This document shows, piece by piece, positions 17,888 to 26,081 of a stretch of DNA of 64,000 nt; positions within the stretch are counted from its first letter, which is position 1, and the number at the start of each line of letters is the position of its first letter. The stretch is from Bradyrhizobium japonicum USDA 6 (GTDB lineage: Bacteria > Pseudomonadota > Alphaproteobacteria > Rhizobiales > Xanthobacteraceae): assembly GCF_000284375.1 (NCBI RefSeq), contig NC_017249.1, positions 3,450,001 through 3,514,000 on the forward strand, given 5' to 3'. The position numbers and the translations under genes were made by a program. The notes beneath the pieces were generated by a model. That model saw only the letters and a program-made list of their open reading frames with translations. It ran no database searches and was not told the origin of the DNA.

Positions 17888-18448
17888 ATGCCCATTCCGT
17901 TGAGGATCTACATCACCCCATTTGCCGACAGGGGGGTCGTTGAGCCCGGGCAATGGAGCAGCGACACGGCAAAGAAGGCGCTCGACGTGGTCAATACGAT
18001 CTGGTCAAAGGCCAAGATCGCGTTCGTGATCAGCGATTGCTTGATGGAGAAGCCGCTCGACATGGCAAAGAGCGCGCGCAGCAATGATCAGCGATTGCTG
18101 GGTGTTCTTGCCTCTCGGCACGATCCGGACAATGCCATCCACATCTACCTCGTCAATTCGATTGAAAATCTATCCGCCGGCGGAAGCTCATACCCCAACA
18201 GCGAACCCGAGCCGGCAAGCTTCGTCCAGTGGTATGGCAATGACCACGCCAATGGACGCGCCTGGGCTCACGAGCTTGGCCATCTGATGAGCCTCGATCA
18301 CGTCGAGATCGACTATTCCAATGAGAAACAGGCGGCGCAACGCATCAAGAACCTCATGACGAAAGGATTGAGCGCCGGCTCCGACTTGACTGGCCAGCAG
18401 ATCGATGCCGCCAAGGGCTCAAAGCTGGTCAAGCGATTTGGCGGATAA
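17888..18448 (+). CDS. Small metzincin-type zinc metalloprotease without signal peptide
   Basis: A 186-residue protein. ATG 17888 is chosen because GGAGG lies 5-6 bases upstream, although the frame is open to 17825. The zinc site HELGHLMSLDH at residues 128-138 matches HExxHxxGxxH/D-type metzincin spacing (HExxHxxxxxH): His128, Glu129, His132 and His138. A Met in NLMTKG about 20 residues further could be the Met-turn. The preceding strand/helix pattern (IHIYLVNSI) is typical of the fold. No signal peptide or membrane helix is visible, which is unusual for a metzincin and fits either a cytosolic protein or one exported without a Sec signal. The T6SS genes lie 12 kb away. Confidence 0.6.
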   Translation: MPIPLRIYITPFADRGVVEPGQWSSDTAKKALDVVNTIWSKAKIAFVISDCLMEKPLDMAKSARSNDQRLLGVLASRHDPDNAIHIYLVNSIENLSAGGSSYPNSEPEPASFVQWYGNDHANGRAWAHELGHLMSLDHVEIDYSNEKQAAQRIKNLMTKGLSAGSDLTGQQIDAAKGSKLVKRFGG

Positions 18449-18753
18449 GTCGTCGGCCGACCGGAGCGCTGAGTTGTGGTGCCTCCTTGATGTCGACGAG
18501 TTCGCCAGTTTTGCTCGGTGCGGTTGCAGACGGTCCAAGAGCGGACCAAATCGGCCATAATTGCTGTCACGATTGGCCTTTTGCGGCCATTTTGGCACGG
18601 ATCTGGAGCCCGATCTAATCCGCCCATCCAGCCTGGGCCGGACAACGGCGCGCGCTTAATGGGCGCTTAATGCTTTTGCGCAACAGATAGATCACCAGCG
18701 CGGAATTAGTCCTAGTTACGAATGCGAGCCGAGCTCCCGAGGAGGGGAATCGG
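18449..18753. other. Intergenic region with a short direct repeat
   Basis: 305 bases. A 10-base direct repeat GCGCTTAATG occurs at 18652-18661 and 18663-18672, a period of 11 bases, about 80 bases before the next start codon. It may be a regulator site or chance. Nothing else was recognised. Confidence 0.4.
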
Positions 18754-19338
18754 ATGGGACTGCTTTTTGTCGGAGTGCTGGCGGGAGTCCTGATCGGCTT
18801 TGGCTGGTTCGCGCCTTCCCGAGGGTATTTCCTCGGGTGCGCGTCACGACCTTGTTTTGACAGGGGCATAGTGGCCAGACCCGCGGAGCCAATACCGACG
18901 GCATTGGCGCCAGATCCTGCGGTCGTCAAATCGAATTCCGCAACGCCGGCAAGGTCCGGCAAAAAGCCATCTCCGAAGAAACGCGGATCGACCGACCCTG
19001 CCAAAGCGGCGTCCCCGCGAACAGTGATCAGCGTCCCGGCATCCGAACGGCCCGCGGAAATGTCGGATCCCGCTCTGGACAAGGCGAAAGTTGCGATCGC
19101 GACGCAGATGGGGCATCCGGAAGCGGTCGAACTCAGCGACGTCAAGCGCGCAATGCGAAAGAACATGTTTGGACGTAGCGTCGATACGATTTGCGGGCGC
19201 GTGAAAGGAAGAAGCGCGTCAAGCGGCGAGGCTGGAGAGAGGCCGTTTCTGTATCTCGTGAAGGAGGATGAAGCATATGTCGTCGACGGCAAGTCAGGGT
19301 CGGCGGCGTCAACGGCGTATCGAAATATCTGCAATTAG
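18754..19338 (+). CDS. Hypothetical membrane-anchored protein
   Basis: A 194-residue protein preceded by a strong GAGGAGGGG ribosome-binding site. The first ~20 residues are a hydrophobic anchor (GLLFVGVLAGVLIGFGW) with a Cys pair around 30-34. A basic, Ala/Pro/Ser/Lys-rich disordered linker covers ~45-105, followed by a small C-terminal domain (~110-194) with FLYLVKEDEAYVVDG and a late cysteine (RNICN) that could pair with Cys in DTICG. The topology suggests a periplasmic domain on a flexible tether. I do not recognise the family. Confidence 0.6.
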   Translation: MGLLFVGVLAGVLIGFGWFAPSRGYFLGCASRPCFDRGIVARPAEPIPTALAPDPAVVKSNSATPARSGKKPSPKKRGSTDPAKAASPRTVISVPASERPAEMSDPALDKAKVAIATQMGHPEAVELSDVKRAMRKNMFGRSVDTICGRVKGRSASSGEAGERPFLYLVKEDEAYVVDGKSGSAASTAYRNICN

Positions 19339-19549
19339 GGATGCGTCGACTGCGCCACCGCGCGGTACATGCCCAAATGATTTGAGCGGAAAGAATTTCC
19401 CCCAGGTGTCGAGTGATCCAGCAGCGGATACGGCACTAACGCGGCACTGCGCCGCTCTCGTGATGATGCATTCAGGATGAATGCATCAGCAGGGGAGACG
19501 CAATACGGAATGGGAATATCGCGGAAGTTCTTTTCATCTCGAGGACACC

Positions 19550-20332
19550 ATGCACGACATAACCAACACTTCAAAACGGCTCAATGAATCGCTTCACTTG
19601 CCGGTTCTGGTGATCATCGAGCCGCTCCTGTTGCCTCGTACATGCATTCTGCACGTCCTCAGGCGGGAGTTGGACGAACTTGAGATCCTTGACATGGCAT
19701 CGGTCCAAGGCCTGGACTGCACGTCAGCCCGCGATGTTCGTCTGGTGATGCTGAGTATCGCGGACAAGCCCATCGGCGATCCCGCGGTTGAGGACGACCT
19801 CGCCTTCGTTGCGGAGTGTTGTCCCAACGCCGCCACTGTGGTCCTGTCAAACCACGACGACGAGCCGACCGTGCAGGCCGCGATGCAGCGGGGCGTGCGC
19901 GGCTTTCTTTGCACCTCGCTACCAATCGAGATCGCCATAGCCGGCCTGCGCCTTGTTCTTGTCGGCGGCGCCTACAGGCCGTTGCCCGTGGCCGGGATGA
20001 ACAGGATACCGGATTTCGAGCCGCCGGATTCGCGCGGGCTCGCGCCCGCGTATCTGATGAACGAGGGAGCCAGATTGGCTATCGACAGGAGCCTGACCGA
20101 TCTCACGCCTCGTGAGCAACAGGTTCTGGCGGAACTGGAGCTCGGCCTGCCCAACAAGCTGATCGCCGCCAAATTGGGCCTGTCGGAAAGCACGGTCAAA
20201 ATGCACATTCAGCATATCATGAGGAAATGTGCCGCGCACAATCGCACGGAAGCCGTGCTCCGCTGGCGCGGCCGGTTGCCCGCGCCAAGTCGCGATCACG
20301 ACCCCGGCGCGGCTCTCATGCCGGAGACCTGA
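19550..20332 (+). CDS. LuxR-family response regulator with atypical receiver domain
   Basis: A 260-residue regulator. ATG 19550 is preferred over 19481 because GAGG lies just upstream and the receiver starts soon after. The C-terminal LuxR helix-turn-helix is clear: LTPREQQVLAELELGLPNK, then IAAKLGLSESTVKMHIQHI around residues 190-240. The N-terminal ~125 residues have a receiver-like pattern, but the expected phospho-acceptor Asp is replaced (LVMLSIADKP) and the acidic pair is reduced to one Glu (VIIEPLL). It may therefore work without phosphorylation. It is convergent with the type I secretion genes, 55 bases from them, and is a plausible regulator of that locus. Confidence 0.8.
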   Translation: MHDITNTSKRLNESLHLPVLVIIEPLLLPRTCILHVLRRELDELEILDMASVQGLDCTSARDVRLVMLSIADKPIGDPAVEDDLAFVAECCPNAATVVLSNHDDEPTVQAAMQRGVRGFLCTSLPIEIAIAGLRLVLVGGAYRPLPVAGMNRIPDFEPPDSRGLAPAYLMNEGARLAIDRSLTDLTPREQQVLAELELGLPNKLIAAKLGLSESTVKMHIQHIMRKCAAHNRTEAVLRWRGRLPAPSRDHDPGAALMPET

Positions 20333-20387
20333 TGCATAATCCGGACCCGGAAAGCGCGATAACGATCCATCCCGATCTCACCGCGCT

Positions 20388-21860
20388 TCAGTCCTCTCTG
20401 AATGCACCACGGAAGCTGTCGAGCAGGGGCCTGAGCGCGTAGAGAGCCACGGTGCCGCGTCCCGTCGTGATGAACACCTGAACCGGCATGCCGGGGACGA
20501 TCTGGATGTCGTTCGCGACGATCTGCCCGTCGTCGATCCGGATCCTGGTCGCGTAGTATGGCTGGTCGGTACGCTTGTCGAGCAGCCGGTCTGCGGATAC
20601 GTGCACGACGGTTCCCTTCAGGCGGGGCACGCGACGCTGATTGTACGGTACGAGTTGAACCTCGGCATTGAGGCCGGGATGAACCACATCGATGTCCTCG
20701 GGCCTCAGGCGCGCGGTCACGACGAGACGGTCTTGGCGGGGCACCAGGTCCATGAGCGCAGCGCCCGCTCCGATGACGCCGCCGGCCGTATGAATCCGCA
20801 GATCGGTTATCACGCCGTCCTCCGGCGCCTTGATCTCCGTTCGCGATAGCTGATCCCTGGCCGCAAGCAACCGCTCGCGGAGCTGGAATATCTGGTTCTG
20901 TGCTTCACGAAGCGATTGTGCGATCTCGTTCTGCCTCTCGCTCTCGAGCTTGAACAAGGTGGCCTGCTGTTCGCTGATGACCTGCCCGGCGCGGGCAATC
21001 TGCGCGGTGATCTCGCCGCGGCGGCCCTCAACGTCGGCCAGCTCCCGCTGCAGGTTCAGAAGCCGCGGCCGCCGTTCGAGTCCCTTGTTGACGAGGGTCG
21101 CGACCATATCCAGTTCCTCCCGAACGATGTCGACCCGCTGCCCGGTGGCGGTTTCCTGAGCCTTGAGACCTTCGATCTCCTTCTCGACTTGACGTCTTCG
21201 TTCGCGAATGACCGCAAGCTGCGACTCGTGAACCTGCAGGCGTGCCTGAAAAATGAATTGCTGCGCCGACACCGCGGCGGCCGCCACCCCGCTCTGCCTG
21301 CTGTCCTGTTCCAGCGCGTCGGGGATTGCGATCCTCTCGAATCTCTGCTGCTCGGCTTGAAGCCGTGCGACACGAGCAGCTGCATCCCAAAATTGGCCTT
21401 GGAGGCTTTGCATCTCCGACCCGGCCCGGGTGTCGTCGAGCTCGATCAGCGTCTGGCCGCTGCGCACGATATCGCCATCCGAAACCAGGATCTTCCTGAT
21501 GATACCGCCTTCCAGATGCTGAATCGTCTTGCGGCTCGATTCCGATTCCACGACGCCGGACGCGATCGCTGCGCTCTCGAGAGGCGCGAGGCTCGCCCAT
21601 GTCCCAAGCCCCAGCATGAAGCAGAGCACCAGCAGATTGCCCGCGACGGTGATACCGCGAAGCCTTCCGCGCGGAGAGGTTGGCGTGGGCGTCGAACACC
21701 ATGGAAATTCCAGAGGCTCGAAATCGTCGATTGCGGTCACCACGACGCCGGATCGCCGGGCGGGCGGGGGGCTCGCCGGCGCTCGCATGAGCTGGTCCCA
21801 GATCATGGGAAGTCTCGAGACGGCGGGAAGCTTCCGGATGGTGAGAGAGTTCCAGGTCAT
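20388..21860 (-). CDS. Type I secretion membrane-fusion (HlyD/PrtE-type) adaptor
   Basis: A 490-residue adaptor protein. A cytosolic N-terminus of ~70 residues precedes one membrane helix (~71-93), then the periplasmic lipoyl/barrel half-motif (SRKTIQHLEGGIIRKILVSDGD), a long coiled-coil hairpin (~145-330) rich in Glu/Arg/Gln heptads, and the second lipoyl and beta-barrel segments (EIKAPEDGVITDL, then VHPGLNAEVQLVPYNQR). This matches the HlyD/PrtE/LapC family that bridges the inner-membrane ABC exporter to a TolC-like channel; no TolC gene is in the window. Its ATG overlaps the stop of the ABC gene as ATGA. Confidence 0.93.
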   Translation of the reverse strand: MTWNSLTIRKLPAVSRLPMIWDQLMRAPASPPPARRSGVVVTAIDDFEPLEFPWCSTPTPTSPRGRLRGITVAGNLLVLCFMLGLGTWASLAPLESAAIASGVVESESSRKTIQHLEGGIIRKILVSDGDIVRSGQTLIELDDTRAGSEMQSLQGQFWDAAARVARLQAEQQRFERIAIPDALEQDSRQSGVAAAAVSAQQFIFQARLQVHESQLAVIRERRRQVEKEIEGLKAQETATGQRVDIVREELDMVATLVNKGLERRPRLLNLQRELADVEGRRGEITAQIARAGQVISEQQATLFKLESERQNEIAQSLREAQNQIFQLRERLLAARDQLSRTEIKAPEDGVITDLRIHTAGGVIGAGAALMDLVPRQDRLVVTARLRPEDIDVVHPGLNAEVQLVPYNQRRVPRLKGTVVHVSADRLLDKRTDQPYYATRIRIDDGQIVANDIQIVPGMPVQVFITTGRGTVALYALRPLLDSFRGAFRED

Positions 21861-23593
21861 GGCGCTATCTGCGAAGTAACCTGGGGTCGGCTCAGGTGCG
21901 TTTCGAAGATGTCCTCGCTGTCGCCGAACGCGGCGACCGCACCGCCCTCCATGATGGCAATCTTGTCCGTGGCGGCGAGGAGACCCATCCTGTGGGTGAC
22001 GACGACAAGGATGACGCCTGCGAGCTTCATGCGCTCGATGGCATCCAAGAGCATTCGCTCGCCCCCGTAGTCGAGGCTGGCGTTGGGTTCGTCGAGAACG
22101 ACGAGCCGTGGACTGCCGAAAAAGGCGCGGGCAAGACCGAGGCGCTGCCGATACCCGCGCGAGAAGGTCGCTTCGCTCTGAACCACCGTGTCGTAACCCA
22201 GCGGCAGGCCCATGATCGCCCCATGGATACCGACGAGCTTGGCCGCTTCGATGACCTTCCGTCGGTCTGCATCTTCAAGGCGTGCGATGATGTCGTTGAT
22301 CGTGTCGCCGAGCAGGTTGATGTCCTGGGGGAGATATCCGAGGCGGTCGCCGTTTCGGCCCTCGCGAAGCAGCGAGACGTCGGTATTGTCGAGGAGGACA
22401 TGGCCATGCGTTGGCATCGACAGCCCGGCGATCACCTGGCCGAGCAAGGACTTGCCTGACCCGGACGGACCGATGATGCCAAGGCATTCTCCGGGCATGA
22501 GGCTGAACGAGATACCGTTCAGCAGAAGACGGTTGGTCCCCGCAAGCCTCACGTCAACATTGTCGATCACGAGGCCGCTTCGCGCCTGCGGCGGAGAAAC
22601 CTCCGCGTTCTGCTGCCGGGTGACGGGGAATGCGGCGAGAAGCGCGCCGAGCCGCTGACAGGCGCTCACGGCCGCCACGAGTGATTTCCAGCCCGCGACC
22701 GCACTTTCGACCGGCGCGAGCGCCCGGCTGAACATCAGTGTGGAAGCAAAGATGATTGCCGGACTCTTCCCGTGATCGAGGACGAGCCATGCAGCGGCCC
22801 CCATGATCAGGACCTGCGACAGCGCGCGAACCGGCTTGGTGGCCAGCGAAACGATCTCGCCTCGCCGAAGTGCCACATCATGCTCTCTGCGGGCGTGCTG
22901 CGCGTCACGGTGGATCATGCGCGCAGCGCTATCGAGCATTCCCATGGCGCGGATCATGTGGATGTTGCTCGCTGCAGTCTGGAGCCGGCCGCAGCTTCTG
23001 GACAGCGCGGCGCCGGATCTGAGCAGAACGTCTTCCGTGACCAGCTCTCCGGCAACCGTGAGCGCGAACAGGAAGGCGACGCAGCAGGCGCCTACCACGC
23101 CAAGCAGGGGATGGATCAGAAACAGCACAAGGAGGAACAAGGGCGCCCAGAGCGCGTCGAACAGCATCGGACATGCGCCGGACTCGACGAACTGGCGCAG
23201 CACGGTGAGATCCCGATATGCGCCCGACGCTTGCGTCCAATCGCTGCGAAGCGCCGATTCGAGGCCGGCCGAAAGCACGCAAGGACGAAGGCGATCGTCG
23301 AGCCAGGCGCCAAGGCGTCCAAGGACGGCGCGCCGCAATGCATCGAACACGCCGCCGACGACCACCGTGATCGCGACAATGAGCGTGAGCAGGAGCAACG
23401 TGTCGCCGCTCCGGCTCGACAACACCCGGTCGTAGATTTGAAGAAGATAGATGGAGGGCGCGAACAGAAGCAGGTTGTAGCTGCAGCTATACGCGAATAC
23501 GAGACCGAGCGGTCCCGCGCAGGACCGGAGGGCCGCGTGTAGTGGCGTCCCGATCTGCGGCAGGATAGGCAACCGAATGGGCGGCATCAGCAT
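21857..23593 (-). CDS. Type I secretion ABC transporter (PrtD-type permease/ATPase)
   Basis: A 578-residue protein from ATG 23593; the frame runs to 23647. The N-terminal half is a six-helix ABC exporter domain containing the family phrase LYDRVL-like LLQIYDRVLSSRSGDTL. The C-terminal nucleotide-binding domain carries Walker A GPSGSGKS, a signature region FSRGYRQR in place of the usual LSGGQ, Walker B LVVLDEPNA and an H-loop VVTHR. No N-terminal C39 peptidase or C39-like domain is present, so the cargo is expected to have a C-terminal secretion signal that is not cleaved. It is encoded directly downstream of two glycine-rich candidate cargo genes and translationally coupled to the adaptor. 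Confidence 0.93.
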   Translation of the reverse strand: MLMPPIRLPILPQIGTPLHAALRSCAGPLGLVFAYSCSYNLLLFAPSIYLLQIYDRVLSSRSGDTLLLLTLIVAITVVVGGVFDALRRAVLGRLGAWLDDRLRPCVLSAGLESALRSDWTQASGAYRDLTVLRQFVESGACPMLFDALWAPLFLLVLFLIHPLLGVVGACCVAFLFALTVAGELVTEDVLLRSGAALSRSCGRLQTAASNIHMIRAMGMLDSAARMIHRDAQHARREHDVALRRGEIVSLATKPVRALSQVLIMGAAAWLVLDHGKSPAIIFASTLMFSRALAPVESAVAGWKSLVAAVSACQRLGALLAAFPVTRQQNAEVSPPQARSGLVIDNVDVRLAGTNRLLLNGISFSLMPGECLGIIGPSGSGKSLLGQVIAGLSMPTHGHVLLDNTDVSLLREGRNGDRLGYLPQDINLLGDTINDIIARLEDADRRKVIEAAKLVGIHGAIMGLPLGYDTVVQSEATFSRGYRQRLGLARAFFGSPRLVVLDEPNASLDYGGERMLLDAIERMKLAGVILVVVTHRMGLLAATDKIAIMEGGAVAAFGDSEDIFETHLSRPQVTSQIAP

Positions 23594-23685
23594 GATCGTC
23601 ACCGCCTGAAATCGAGGTCCGACGCACTTGACCGATGGCCGACACAATCCGGCAACGGCATCGGTAGGTCATTGGCGCGAAATCC

Positions 23686-23713
23686 AGGACCGGTGGCCGG
23701 GGCCCCCGGTCCT
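23686..23713 (-). promoter_or_regulatory. Stem-loop between the cargo gene and the exporter gene
   Basis: A perfect 8-base inverted repeat, AGGACCGG (23686-23693) and CCGGTCCT (23706-23713), encloses a 12-base GC-rich loop that is itself partly self-complementary (GGGGCCC). It lies 21 bases after the small cargo gene and 92 before the exporter start. No T-run follows, so it could be a weak attenuator or an mRNA-stabilising hairpin that keeps cargo expression above transporter expression, as is known in other type I secretion operons. Role inferred. Confidence 0.5.
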
Positions 23714-23734
23714 GCCAGTCAGACGAGCGGCTGG

Positions 23735-24193
23735 TCAGAGCGTATCGAGATGGAAGGTCACTCCGCCACCCCATGCGAAGTTGCCGTCTCCGCCATCGCC
23801 GCCGATGCCGGCCACAACTTCCTGGTGCTGGTCCACCATGACCTTGTTGATCTGGGTGGCATCCGTATTGGCGTAGACCTTGGAGGTATCGTAGCCGCTG
23901 TAGGATTTCTGGCTTCCGTTCGACTCGGCGTCTCCGCCATGGGCCTTCGAAAAATACGAGGCCTTGGCGTTGGCGCCGCCGGCATCCCAATCCGCCGTCT
24001 GTTTGACGTGATCGCCGTTGTTCACGTGCACGTCGGCACCTTCCGCCTTGTTGGTCGGATCGTAGTTGACAGTCGGCTTGCTGATGATGGCTCCCTTGAA
24101 AGTACCGTCGCCGCCATTTCCGGCACTTTGACCACCGGTGTCGATCGATTTGACTTTGATCGTATCCGAGATGTTGATTGCCTTTGGCATCAT
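23735..24193 (-). CDS. Small glycine-rich repeat protein, putative type I secretion cargo
   Basis: A 152-residue acidic, Gly/Asn/Asp-rich protein. ATG 24193 is chosen because GGAGG lies 6-8 bases upstream; the open frame reaches 24373. It starts MPKAINISDTIKV and then has one copy of the repeat seen in the neighbouring large protein: AGNGGDGTFKGAI, a middle segment, and a closing block with VDQHQEVVAGIGGDGGDGN. No Sec signal peptide and no RTX GGxGxD nonapeptides are present. The C-terminus ends in short hydrophobic residues (FHLDTL), as type I signals often do. Its position between the large repeat gene and the exporter makes it a likely cargo. Confidence 0.6.
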   Translation of the reverse strand: MMPKAINISDTIKVKSIDTGGQSAGNGGDGTFKGAIISKPTVNYDPTNKAEGADVHVNNGDHVKQTADWDAGGANAKASYFSKAHGGDAESNGSQKSYSGYDTSKVYANTDATQINKVMVDQHQEVVAGIGGDGGDGNFAWGGGVTFHLDTL

Positions 24194-24243
24194 TTGAGGC
24201 CTCCGTCGTTTTGTTGGCTGTCGTGCAACATCCATCCCGATCA

Positions 24244-24273
24244 GGCGGACGCGCGCGGCAAGTCTGGTCCGCC
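24244..24273 (-). promoter_or_regulatory. GC-rich inverted repeat between the two cargo genes
   Basis: GGCGGAC (24244-24250) and GTCCGCC (24267-24273) form a 7-base stem around a 16-base loop, in the 259-base gap between the large and small cargo genes, about 50 bases upstream of the small gene's start. It may stabilise the upstream transcript or mark processing. No terminator-like T-run is present. Confidence 0.35.
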
Positions 24274-24452
24274 CGCGCGCGATGGCGATAGATGTCAAAT
24301 CGGACACCATCCGGTTGGTCGGCCTATGTACGAAAGGATGACGTTCGTCGTGCGGCATCGGGGCTCGAAACATCCGCGAGGGCGCGCAGGGCGAGCTTGC
24401 GTCGTGTTGACGCAGCTCGCGATCGGGCTTGTGCGAGCGGCGCGATATTTCG

Positions 24453-25916
24453 CTATCCCATCAGGTGAAGATCCGACAGAAGATGGGCGGAAAGATCGCC
24501 ACCCAGTGCGAGATTGCCGTGGCCGCCGTCCCCGCCAACACCGGCGATCTGGACCGCACTCTGGTCGATGTGGACGTTGTTGACCTGATCGGCTACAGCC
24601 GTCGAATGGGGACCCGCGATTGCGATATTGATGGGTGCATAGATCGCGACGCTGACGTCGATCAGGCTGCCGGAAAAATAGCCGTTGCCGCCATTGCCTG
24701 CGCTGTTCGAACCGGTCGCGATCGTATCGGAGCCGCCCCACAGATTATGGGAGAGAAGGCTTGCATGGCCGCCCGCCGCGGCGTTGGCGTTGCCGCCGTG
24801 CCCGCCAATGCCGGCGATCTGGATGATGGATTGATCTACGTAGGCATCATTGGTCTGGACCGAATGAACGTTGGAACCATAGCCCGCGACTGCGATGTTG
24901 ATCGGGTCGTACACTACAAACGAGGTATGGACGAGTTCACCGTAGAACACGCCGTCACCGCCATTGCCGGCCTGGCTTCCGCCCGTTTGAATGCCAAAGG
25001 CGCCCCCTCCATTGCTTGATCCCCAGCCGGGGTCGAGCGTCATGACGCTGCCGCCGGCGGCCACGTTGCCATGTCCGCCACTTCCGCCGACGCCCGCGAT
25101 CTGAGTGGCCGACTGATCGATGTCCACCGTGTTCGATTGACTTGCATGCGCAGTGCCGCCCGCGGCCGCCACCGCAATATTGATCGGATGATAGATCACC
25201 ACGGGAGCGTCCACGATCGCACCCGAGAAATAGCCGCTGCCGCCGTTTCCGGCACCGTTGTCGCCGCTCGCGATCACGCCGGCGCCCAGGGACGTACTGA
25301 CGCTGCCTCCCGATGCAATGTTGTCATTGCCGCCATGGCCGCCGACGCCGGCCATCTGAAAGGCGGATTGATCGACATTCAAATTGTTGGACTGGTTGGC
25401 CAGGGCGACCGAGCCGTATCCCAAGCTCACCGAGATGTTGATCGGTTGATAGATCAACAGGGACGCGTGAATGATGCTTCCGTAGAAGTAGCCATCTCCG
25501 CCGTTCCCGGCCGTGTTGGCTCCGCTCTCGACCGTAGCAATGCCCGTCCCGGGATGTGATGCGCCGGAAGCGGGCGTGGTGGACGAAACATCCAGGCCCG
25601 CCGCGGCGTGGTCGCTGGCGTGGCCGCCCGTGTCGCCCACCGATGTGGGATGCTTGGATTGAATCGGGTCGGAGTCATTATGCTGGGTATTCGCGCTCGC
25701 GGGGCGCGCCCCAGGACCTGAAAATTGTCCTGCAGATTGACCTACAAAATGACCTGCAAACGGGCCGGGACCATGGACCAGGGTGCCACCGCCGACTGCG
25801 TCAGACACGAACGGGGCGCTCGGTGCCGGACCCGCTTCGTCGTCACCATCGTACCCATCGTGCCGATGAGAGGCGTGATGCAGCCGGATCCCATCCGACA
25901 TCCGCGAAAAGTCCAT
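24453..25916 (-). CDS. Large glycine-rich repeat protein, putative type I secretion cargo
   Basis: A 487-residue protein. ATG 25916 has GGGAGG a few bases upstream and is preferred over 25949. The N-terminal ~130 residues are His/Asp/Gly-rich and probably disordered. Then come four repeats of about 90 residues, each with AGNGGxGYFxG, a Y-x-PINI strand, Q-x-N, VDQS, and QIAGVGGxGGxxNxAxGG. The regular hydrophobic/Gly pattern suggests a beta-solenoid-like or adhesin-like fold. No Sec signal and no calcium-binding RTX nonapeptides are present. The end, LLSDLHLMG, is short and hydrophobic. It is the first gene of a probable cargo-cargo-ABC-adaptor operon. I do not recognise a named family. Confidence 0.65.
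   Translation of the reverse strand: MDFSRMSDGIRLHHASHRHDGYDGDDEAGPAPSAPFVSDAVGGGTLVHGPGPFAGHFVGQSAGQFSGPGARPASANTQHNDSDPIQSKHPTSVGDTGGHASDHAAAGLDVSSTTPASGASHPGTGIATVESGANTAGNGGDGYFYGSIIHASLLIYQPINISVSLGYGSVALANQSNNLNVDQSAFQMAGVGGHGGNDNIASGGSVSTSLGAGVIASGDNGAGNGGSGYFSGAIVDAPVVIYHPINIAVAAAGGTAHASQSNTVDIDQSATQIAGVGGSGGHGNVAAGGSVMTLDPGWGSSNGGGAFGIQTGGSQAGNGGDGVFYGELVHTSFVVYDPINIAVAGYGSNVHSVQTNDAYVDQSIIQIAGIGGHGGNANAAAGGHASLLSHNLWGGSDTIATGSNSAGNGGNGYFSGSLIDVSVAIYAPINIAIAGPHSTAVADQVNNVHIDQSAVQIAGVGGDGGHGNLALGGDLSAHLLSDLHLMG
24480..25540 (-). repeat. Four tandem ~270-base coding repeats in the large cargo gene
   Basis: The AGNGG coding block recurs at about 24690, 24960, 25235 and 25500, and the VDQS block at about 24550, 24820, 25100 and 25360, giving a period of roughly 265-275 bases. 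The copies are diverged in DNA but share codon positions, so this is an old internal duplication rather than a recent expansion. A single fifth copy is in the neighbouring small cargo gene. Confidence 0.75.
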
Positions 25917-26081
25917 CGTAGCCTCCCTCATCGCAATCGCTTCACGCAATCGGACGGGTTCTGCACTCCGAACGGAATGTCATCCCGGGAAGGTCGAAAG
26001 CCCAGTCGTCAGTTCGGATATAGCGCTTCGTCTGGCAGCCGTAACATCGGCTACATCCGTTCGGGTAAAGCGCCTGATTAG

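Noticed and set aside
20916..22070. 384-codon open frame antisense to the type I secretion genes
   Set aside because: No domain or ribosome-binding site; the opposite strand has clear HlyD and ABC transporter motifs.
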